From assembly GCA_963665405.2 (NCBI GenBank), contig CAXXUH010000002.1, positions 1 through 41,324 of the forward strand: 41,324 nt of DNA, written 5' to 3'. The first letter of the stretch is position 1. Each line of letters begins with the position of its first letter. Shown here piece by piece: positions 35,412 through 41,324 of this stretch. The DNA is from G963665405 sp963665405 (GTDB taxonomy: Bacteria; Chloroflexota; Dehalococcoidia; Lucifugimonadales; G963665405). The position numbers and the translations under genes are program-made. The notes beneath the pieces are model-generated. The model saw nothing but the letters and a program-made list of their open reading frames with translations, was not told the DNA's origin and ran no database searches.

Positions 35412-36596
35412 TTAGAAAGGGATCTCCCTCAGCTCGTCGGTCTCCAGAGTGAGCTGTTCATGGCCGTCCTCGGTGATCACGTGGGTGTCCTCCCAAAGAA
35501 ATGCCACATCTCCGGACCTGACACCTGGCTCGGTGCTTAAGACTACGCCAGGCTCGAGCACTGTGTGGTCTTCCGAAGATATGCTTGGAGGCTCGGTGAC
35601 AAGCATGCCCTGACCATGCCCGAACCGTCCGCCTGCGCCAAGCTTCTCTTCTCTGTCAACTGTGACACCAGCGTCTTCAATAGCCTTTACGGCCACCCGG
35701 TGTATTTCGGCGCAGGTGACGCCTGGTCTCAAGGCGTCCGCCATCTTGTTGCTTACCGCCTTCGCTGCCTCGTGGACTCTCCGCTGCTCATTGGTGGCGA
35801 TTCCCAGGACGGCAAAGCGCGGGTAATCCACTGTGTACATTCCGACAAAGGCTCCGGTATCCATACCGATGACGGTTCCCCTTCTTAGCGGTCTGTCGTA
35901 AGGGAACAGGTTTTGGCTTCCCGGAATACCGTGTTGCATGTGTACAAAAGAGGTCCTGTCGGCACCTTCCTCCAGCATCAGCGTCCGGAGAGCCCTGACC
36001 ACTTCGCGCTCAGTTATTCCCGGCACTATCTCTTCGTCGTACAACCGCTGCCGCGCCCTGCCTGTGACGTCCGCCGCCTTTCTCATGTAGACCAGCTCCT
36101 CGGCGGATTTCACGATCTTGAGCTTGATGACAATATCGGCGGCGTCCACAAACTCCGCCTGAGGCAGAGCCGCTACCAGGTCGAGGTAGTCCGCCACGGG
36201 CATGCCCATCCTCTGCTCCAGACCCAACTCCGCCCCGACCCGATTGTTCTTCAGTCCGGCGTCGTTCAGGGCCTCCAGGACATCTGCGTGGGGGAACCTC
36301 AGGATACCGAAATATTCCCTGACGTCGGTGACGTAGCAACCCAGCTCGATGTTGTCACCGCGCTGCGTGAGGATGATGGGGTCCCGGTCCAGGGGCAGCA
36401 CAAAGATGGACGGCCGGGTCAGTGAGTAGTGAGGAGCTATGCTCGAGTTGGTACCGGCGAAATACTGGAAATTCTCCTCTCCCGTAATGAGCAGCGCGTC
36501 TATCCCTCTCCCGCCCATCAGCTCTCTGGCCTTGGTGAGGCGGCGCTCCATCTCCGCCCTCGTGAACATGGCGTATTCGAGGTCTCCCGAGGTCAT
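35412..36596 (-). CDS. M24-family metallopeptidase (Xaa-Pro peptidase/creatinase fold)
   Basis: This 394-aa protein has an N-terminal creatinase-like domain (about 10-155) and a C-terminal pita-bread fold. The dinuclear metal ligands are complete: D246 and D257 (GMDTGAFVGMYTVDYPR), H327 (FGHGQGM), E356 (STEPGV) and E369 (LWEDTHV). M24B enzymes cleave Xaa-Pro bonds; relatives hydrolyse creatine or similar small amides. Placement between a maleate-isomerase-like gene and an aminotransferase favours a small-molecule role (inference). The start ATG 36596 has GGAGG about 9 nt upstream. Confidence 0.9.
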   Translation of the reverse strand: MTSGDLEYAMFTRAEMERRLTKARELMGGRGIDALLITGEENFQYFAGTNSSIAPHYSLTRPSIFVLPLDRDPIILTQRGDNIELGCYVTDVREYFGILRFPHADVLEALNDAGLKNNRVGAELGLEQRMGMPVADYLDLVAALPQAEFVDAADIVIKLKIVKSAEELVYMRKAADVTGRARQRLYDEEIVPGITEREVVRALRTLMLEEGADRTSFVHMQHGIPGSQNLFPYDRPLRRGTVIGMDTGAFVGMYTVDYPRFAVLGIATNEQRRVHEAAKAVSNKMADALRPGVTCAEIHRVAVKAIEDAGVTVDREEKLGAGGRFGHGQGMLVTEPPSISSEDHTVLEPGVVLSTEPGVRSGDVAFLWEDTHVITEDGHEQLTLETDELREIPF

Positions 36597-36701
36597 AGTG
36601 AAGGGCCTCCTTGTTCCAGTCTGTCGGCGCTATCTATACCCCTCCGACGCCACACGCCGAAAAGGCGCTGCATAAGGTCCTGCCGGAGGCTCTAATGTGG
36701 C

Positions 36702-36725
36702 GCCCGCCGAGACTCGCCGGCGGGC
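36702..36725. other. Perfect inverted repeat between two genes
   Basis: GCCCGCCG-8 nt-CGGCGGGC forms an 8-bp stem 47 bp downstream of the maleate-isomerase stop. No T-run follows on the minus strand, so it may be a weak terminator, an mRNA-stabilising hairpin or an attenuator before the M24 gene. Confidence 0.5.
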
Positions 36726-36771
36726 AACAACCACACTACCGCTTGGGCCGGCTGTTTCGGACCCGCTGCGG

Positions 36772-37515
36772 TCACGCGGGGACCATCGCAAGGTGATCCC
36801 TCAAGAGACTGCCAAAGCCGTCGATGGGACCCTCCAGGCCCAGCTGTCGTGCGACCAGCCAGATGGTGGCCTGATTAGCGCTCACCACGGGCTTCCCGGC
36901 AAGCTCCTCCAATCGCTCCACGACCTCGAGGGTACCCCAGTCGGTGCACGAGCAAAGCAGGACATCGGCGTCGGGCCTGCACCTTCCGACCGCAAACTCA
37001 ATGATCTCCTCGGGATCCTGTTCCGGTGTCCGGACTTGGCCGCTCCCGGTTTTCGGGTGCCCGTCCAGGCTCAGCACCTCAAAACCGTTTGCCTCCAGGT
37101 ATGGCAACAACAGGCGGTTGTTCCACTCTGGGTAAGGTGTCACTACCGACAGCTTCTTGGCACCAAACTCATTGAGCGCCTCAACCACCGAAGGGCTGGT
37201 GGCGAAAGCGGGCGCGCCCGAGGCCTCCTCCATCATCCGCTCCATCTCCTTGTCCCAACCGATGCCTCGATAGAAGCTCCCCGTCGTGCAGCTATAGACG
37301 ATAGCGTCCAGGCCCACGCTACCCACGTACCTGGATGCCGTCGCAAGCTCCTCATTCGTGCGGTCCAGGCGCTGCGGTTGAGGCAAGGCGGTGTCGTACC
37401 ACATGCGAGCACCATGTATCGCGACCCCCCTGACACCCAAGACCCTTTGGAAGTCCGGTTCAGACATCGCGTCATTAGAGAGTAATGCCAGCCCAACTCT
37501 TTGTAGTCTGCCCAA
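36772..37515 (-). CDS. Maleate isomerase / arylmalonate decarboxylase family (Asp/Glu racemase superfamily)
   Basis: This 247-aa two-domain protein has the paired catalytic cysteines of the family: C76 in VYSCTTGS and C190 in LLCSCTDWGT, pseudo-symmetrically placed. Related enzymes isomerise maleate to fumarate, racemise hydantoins or aspartate, or decarboxylate arylmalonates. The downstream neighbours on the same strand (M24 peptidase, class-III aminotransferase) suggest a catabolic unit. The TTG start at 37515 is backed by AAGGAGG 7 nt upstream. The substrate cannot be named. Confidence 0.85.
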   Translation of the reverse strand: MGRLQRVGLALLSNDAMSEPDFQRVLGVRGVAIHGARMWYDTALPQPQRLDRTNEELATASRYVGSVGLDAIVYSCTTGSFYRGIGWDKEMERMMEEASGAPAFATSPSVVEALNEFGAKKLSVVTPYPEWNNRLLLPYLEANGFEVLSLDGHPKTGSGQVRTPEQDPEEIIEFAVGRCRPDADVLLCSCTDWGTLEVVERLEELAGKPVVSANQATIWLVARQLGLEGPIDGFGSLLRDHLAMVPA

Positions 37516-38023
37516 CGTTACGCCTCCTTCCAGTTTTGCAAGTCAGATTCGCTATGCCGTCCTGGGATGGGACAGCACGTGAATGGCCCCTCACCTACGG
37601 GCCAGTTTAGCAAGACAAGCAGGCCTGGTCAAAACGTGGAGGACCCCGAGGTAATGGCTGATTGATGGGTTGCGGCTTGCCGATCGGCCAGATAGTTCAA
37701 ATCGAGCTTGAGGACGCCTACCCCTCCAGAAGAGAGTTCGCTTACGTCCTAGTCACGAGCCGCCCCAGAATGGACGCGATGAGGAACTCCCCCTCATACT
37801 GATTCGGTTTGAAGGTGTCACAAATCTCGTGGAGTGAACCGCGACGTGTTATGAGAGCACGGCCGTAGGCCCTGCGAATTCACGTCATCATCCGACCGAT
37901 ATGGTATAAGGTGGGATTCGGTCTGAAAAAGCCGGATTCCTCCTTGAGGCACGTCATGCAGGTGGCAATTTGTTCAGAGTTTGAAGACACCTCGCACGGG
38001 TGGCAGTTTGTGGAGATGTCGCA
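37516..38023. other. 508-bp divergent intergenic region
   Basis: It separates the maleate-isomerase group from the Kelch lipoprotein and must contain both promoters. TATGGTATAAGGT (37901-37913) could supply a -10 element for the rightward gene, but no convincing -35 is visible. I find no gene or repeat. Confidence 0.35.
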
Positions 38024-39178
38024 ATGCGCAGATATCTGACGACGTTGATCGTCCTGTCAGTGGTTGCCCTCATTGCGGCGTGCGGAGGAGAGGAGACTGC
38101 CCCTTCGCCTTCCAACGGCTCGGCGGCGGAACCGTCAGGCGCAAGGGACGCCGGAAGGCCCGCTGGCGAGTTCAAGAAAACCGGGCAGATGGGTAACGAC
38201 CGGCAGTTCCATTCGGCCGTCCTGCTCGACGATGGCCGTGTATTGGTGATCGGCGGGGGAGGAAGGGGAGAGTTTTTTGGGGGCGCAGTCCACACCTCGG
38301 CCGAGGTGTACGATCCGGAGACGGAAGAGTGGGCACCCACCGGCAGCATGTCGGTCCAGCGGCGAAGCCCGATCGTGGGCCTGCTGCCAGACGGCACGGT
38401 GCTGGCGGCGGGCGCCAAAAGGGCAGACGCGACCATCCAGAAGACCGCCGAGATCTGGGACCCCCTTACCGGGACCTGGGTGCCTACAGGCTCCCTGAGT
38501 GTGAAGCGCGATGAGCCGGCGTCACTGACGCTTGAAGACGGACGGGTGATGGTGATCGGTGGCGTCGACGGCTCCGAATTCGTCGTCCTCGAGACCGTGG
38601 AGCTGTTCAACCCCGCAACCGGAGCCTGGTCGGAGGCCGCACCGATGGCTGTGCCCCGCGTTCAGGCCGTCGTTACTTTGCTTAGTGATGGCAGGGTACT
38701 GGTGACCGGCGGGGGAAGGCCAGATGGTCCTCATCTCGACAGCGCCGAGGTGTACAACCCCAAAACCGACTCCTGGTCGTCGGCGGGTACTATGTCCATC
38801 GGGCGGACCCTCCACACGGCGACGCTGCTGAACGACGGCAAGGTCCTGGTCGTCGGAGGGGTCGGGAGGATAACCTCGGCGGAGATATGGGACCCGGCGA
38901 CGAACGCCTGGACGCCTGCTGGAGACACAGTTGAGGCGCGGGCCGAGCATACGGCGACGCTGCTGCGCGACGGAGCGGTTCTGGTCGCCGGCGGCCGGCG
39001 CAACCTCCAGTCGGCGGAGATATACGACCCGGCGACGGGCTTGTGGTCGTCTGGGGGCGAGATGACCGAGTCTCGCTATCGGCATACCGCGATCCTCTTG
39101 AACGACGGCAACGTCCTGATCGCTGGCGGCCAGAGCAAGGACCGGAACTCCCCAACGGCCGAGGTCTACGTGCCCTGA
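38024..39178 (+). CDS. Kelch-type beta-propeller lipoprotein
   Basis: This 384-aa exported protein has a lipoprotein signal peptide (MRRYLTTLIVLSVVALIAAC, C20) and a linker. Seven repeats of about 48 residues follow, each with HTATLLNDGKVLVVGG-like and SAEIYDPATGLWS-like strands, so a seven-bladed propeller is expected. The seven DG-V-LV-GG cores are DDGRVLVIGG, PDGTVLAAGA, EDGRVMVIGG, SDGRVLVTGG, NDGKVLVVGG, RDGAVLVAGG and NDGNVLIAGG. Such proteins usually bind glycans or partner proteins, and some are galactose-oxidase-like, but no copper site is evident. ATG 38024 with GGAG 8 nt upstream is preferred over 38000 because it gives a proper signal peptide. Confidence 0.88.
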   Translation: MRRYLTTLIVLSVVALIAACGGEETAPSPSNGSAAEPSGARDAGRPAGEFKKTGQMGNDRQFHSAVLLDDGRVLVIGGGGRGEFFGGAVHTSAEVYDPETEEWAPTGSMSVQRRSPIVGLLPDGTVLAAGAKRADATIQKTAEIWDPLTGTWVPTGSLSVKRDEPASLTLEDGRVMVIGGVDGSEFVVLETVELFNPATGAWSEAAPMAVPRVQAVVTLLSDGRVLVTGGGRPDGPHLDSAEVYNPKTDSWSSAGTMSIGRTLHTATLLNDGKVLVVGGVGRITSAEIWDPATNAWTPAGDTVEARAEHTATLLRDGAVLVAGGRRNLQSAEIYDPATGLWSSGGEMTESRYRHTAILLNDGNVLIAGGQSKDRNSPTAEVYVP

Positions 39179-39232
39179 CGCCGGCGCACGGATGGCTTAT
39201 TGACCATAGGACAAGCTCGGCCCGGACCCTGA

Positions 39233-39751
39233 TCTGGTGGACTGGCCGCCAGATCGAGGGAGGGTCCTGCCAGGAAGGGTGAGAAATGGAGCCCCGGCCC
39301 GACGCCGACGCGCACAGCGCCACCAGCTGCAGCGCCGACACCCGATTCTAACCTCACACCGTCCCCTTCACCCTTAGCGACCCGCCGCACCTCGAGCGAG
39401 GCTGAGGAAAGCTACGCCAACGGGGTAGCACTCGGCGAGCAGACACGCTGGGAAGAGGAGACAAGCGAGTTCGACGAAGCCATCCGCCTCGACCCCCAGT
39501 ATGCTCCGGCCTACCTGAACCGGGGCGGGGCCTACTTTCGCCTGGGCCAGTTTGAGCGGGCCATCCAGGACTTCGACGAGGCCGTCCGGCTCAACCCCAG
39601 GTTCGCCGAAGCCTACGTGGGCCGGGGCGTCGCCTACACCCTCCTTGGCAGGGACTCGGAGGCTCAGCAGGACGCCGACCGGGCGGCGGAGCTGGGGTTC
39701 GATCCTGCCGTTCTAAAGCGGGTGATCGAGGAAGCGAAGGAGCATCGGTAA
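39233..39751 (+). pseudogene. TPR protein without a recognisable start
   Basis: The frame is open from after a TGA at 39230 to TAA at 39749 (172 codons). It encodes a Pro/Thr-rich linker (SPGPTPTRTAPPAAAPTP) followed by two to three TPR units (EAIRLDPQYAPAYLNRGGAY, AIQDFDEAVRLNPRFAEAY). No ATG, GTG or TTG occurs in frame before the TPRs. Relatives normally begin with a signal peptide before such a linker, so the 5' end has probably been lost or shifted out of frame. The ATG in GAGAAATGGAGC (39286) is in another frame. Confidence 0.65.
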
Positions 39752-39787
39752 CACCTAACGGACTTGCCCATAGGCCAGGAGTGGCAA

Positions 39788-40443
39788 CTAGAACTGGACC
39801 TTGGCGACCTCGCGCATCACGTCCTCGCTCGTGAGACGCAGGTAGATACGCGTGGTGTTGATGTCCCGGTGGCCCAGTTGCTCCTGGAGGGCGTCGAGTC
39901 GGCCGCCGCAGTTCAAGAAGTTGATCGCGTAGCCGTGGCGGAAGAGGTGAGCGTGCACGTTCCTCTCGAGCCCGGCTCGACCGGCCGCTCGACGGATGAC
40001 CTGATCGGCCCTTTGCTTGGTGATATGCCCGCCTCGTCGTGATGTGAACAGGTGATCATCGCGTCCTAGACCCCCCTCTTGGGCGAAGAACAGGACGGCG
40101 GCGACCAGCGCTTCCTGGACGAACACGACGCGCTCCGCTCTTCCTTTACCCAGGACGCGAATGCCGCTTCTGCCGACATCCGCTAGCCTCACTGCAATGG
40201 CCTCGGATATCCGGGCCCCGGTCTCCCACAGCCCCGCATCAGGAGACGATCTCTCTCGTTTTCGGCAGCTTCGATGAGCCTGTGGACTTCGTCCGGGGTC
40301 AGGTAGTACGGCAGGCGCTGGCTCAGGTGTCCGGAGACGTGGGAACGGGCGACCGCGATCGGGGACCTCACCGCGAGCACCCTCGTCTTGGCAGGGACCT
40401 TGGCCAGGCCGGTGTCATCCGTCACGGCTGGTATCCTTCTCAC
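39788..40443 (-). pseudogene. Tyrosine recombinase (phage integrase/XerC-D type), frameshifted
   Basis: Two minus-strand frames together make one recombinase. The first (40443 to about 40245) gives RLPYYLTPDEVHRLIEAAEN and ERDRLLMR, then goes off into GCGRPGPGYPRPLQ. The second frame supplies LWETGARISEAIAVRLADVG with the first catalytic Arg (ARISE), then GKGRAERVV, HLFRHGYA (HxxR), LGHRDINTT and Tyr in RIYLRLT. A one-nucleotide loss around 40228-40232 explains the break. The N-terminal core-binding domain is shorter than in XerC/D. No att site or tRNA is visible beside it. Confidence 0.8.
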
Positions 40444-40488
40444 CCATGGCCGTCATAGCCGTCGTGGTGCAACAGGTATCCACCTTGG

Positions 40489-40923
40489 TCACCCCAGCCT
40501 CGTCGCCGCCTCAACCATGCGCGCTCTCAGCTCTGCTAGATGTTGCGCCTCAGCTGCCAACTGCTCGTACCGTCGCGCGCGATAGGCTCCCATACAGTCT
40601 CGGCACATCACCTCCTTGCTCTCCTTCAGGCGCGCCCCCGCTAGACGTTCGCGGCGAACGGCCTCGTCAATGATGTGGCCGATCAACTTCAGCAAGTACT
40701 TGCTGGAAGGGACAGCCTGTCCCTGTCTCCATTTTTGAACGTGCTGCTGGGACGACACTTCGAGCAGTGTCTTCAACTCGGAAAGCCTGACGGCCAAGAA
40801 GATCATCGATCTGAAGATGACATCCTGGGCAACAGGTCGTAGCACCTCGTCAGGCCGGAAGTGATGTTGGCCTCGGCGGAACTGCCCCTTACTACTTCTC
40901 ATCACTACTCTAAATGTAGACAA
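40489..40923 (-). CDS. HTH-domain protein with CxxC motif
   Basis: This ~144-aa hypothetical protein has a central region that looks like a Cro/CI-type helix-turn-helix (LSELKTLLEVSSQQHVQKWR), then SSKYLLKLIGHIIDEA. A C-terminal segment follows with CRDC and a basic helix (YRARRYEQLAAEAQHLAELR). I recognise no named family. It lies 45 bp upstream of the broken recombinase on the same strand, so it could be its regulator or a partner. The start is uncertain: TTG 40923 gives the longest form, ATG 40902 is an alternative, and neither has a strong Shine-Dalgarno sequence. Confidence 0.55.
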   Translation of the reverse strand: MSTFRVVMRSSKGQFRRGQHHFRPDEVLRPVAQDVIFRSMIFLAVRLSELKTLLEVSSQQHVQKWRQGQAVPSSKYLLKLIGHIIDEAVRRERLAGARLKESKEVMCRDCMGAYRARRYEQLAAEAQHLAELRARMVEAATRLG

Positions 40924-41122
40924 AGACTGTCTCTGCTGTCGCTACTCACCTGGTGAGTACGAGACGGCGCTCCACGTGGCAGCACCGGCCTTGCCCGCTC
41001 TTCGTCTCATATCGGCCAAGGCAGCCGCGGAGGGAAGATCGTCCTGTCCACTTCTCAGCCCCACAATTCTGTTCCAGGGGTACATTCCCCATCGGCCCGG
41101 ACCGCTCCCGACTTCGCTGTCG

Positions 41123-41324
41123 TCACTCCTTGGCCTCGTTGTCCTCGTCGACTCCGATCACCTTGGCCCCAGTGGTCTTGGCGTCGTGGACCAACCTCAA
41201 CGCGTTCTCTGAAAGCGGGTCACCGTTTCCGTCGAACAGGTGGCATAGCTCCTGCTCGCTGTATGCGGTGAACCCGGGCGGTATCGTGCTGGGATCCAGG
41301 TCGTCGCCGTGGAAAGGCACGAGG
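41123..41324 (-). CDS. Unknown protein, 5' partial at window edge
   Basis: The frame is open to the window end, so only the last ~66 residues are seen (FHGDDLDPSTIPPGFTAYSE, then QELCHLFDGNGDPLSENALR and a stop after DEDNEAKE). It is acidic with no recognised domain. The 200 bp between it and the HTH gene show nothing notable. Confidence 0.5.
   Translation of the reverse strand, partial: LVPFHGDDLDPSTIPPGFTAYSEQELCHLFDGNGDPLSENALRLVHDAKTTGAKVIGVDEDNEAKE

Overview
This is a GC-rich bacterial chromosome segment. Many genes start with TTG or GTG behind a clear Shine-Dalgarno sequence. The gene families (long-form TyrRS, type I-beta DAHP synthase, paired MFE-2-like SDRs, PQQ sugar dehydrogenase lipoprotein, class-III aminotransferase/M24 peptidase/maleate-isomerase group) would fit an uncultivated Chloroflexota lineage such as Dehalococcoidia/SAR202. 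That assignment is inference: there is no rRNA or marker phylogeny in the window, and I see no tRNA, rRNA or CRISPR array.

Region 1 (1-25050) is mostly core metabolism: a 5'-truncated STAND/TPR protein, an MBL hydrolase, a CPBP membrane protease, a tight trpA-aroH-aroF cluster (chorismate/aromatic amino acid synthesis), ribF, tyrS, a class-V aminotransferase, a coiled-coil protein, ftsH convergent with it, and an M16 peptidase divergent from ftsH. Then come a histidine phosphatase, two tandem SDRs (the first lacks the catalytic Lys), a PAP2 phosphatase, CvpA, an HNH endonuclease, holB overlapping a 67-aa PSP1/RicT-like ORF, lysA, and a PQQ sugar dehydrogenase lipoprotein. Nearly every intergenic gap here carries a dispersed two-hairpin repeat whose stems change sequence while staying paired.

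Region 2 (about 25060-32840) is an accessory, IS-ridden island that looks less GC-rich. It holds an intact IS1380-family element, a lipoprotein gene translationally coupled to a matrixin-like metallopeptidase whose N-terminus is cut off by an IS3-family element, and a decayed inverted IS1380 copy. The decayed copy sits inside another gene with a 5-bp target duplication, and removing it restores the host reading frame.

Region 3 (32987-41324) has a CinA/PncC-type amidase, three co-directional catabolic-looking genes (maleate isomerase/Asp-Glu racemase family, M24 peptidase, class-III aminotransferase), a seven-bladed Kelch-type lipoprotein, a start-less TPR gene, a frameshifted tyrosine recombinase with an upstream HTH protein, and a partial unknown gene at the edge.

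The best candidates for something undescribed are the two-hairpin repeat family, the SDR pair with one catalytically altered member, the stand-alone N-terminal PSP1-like protein coupled to holB, and the lipoprotein/metallopeptidase pair.
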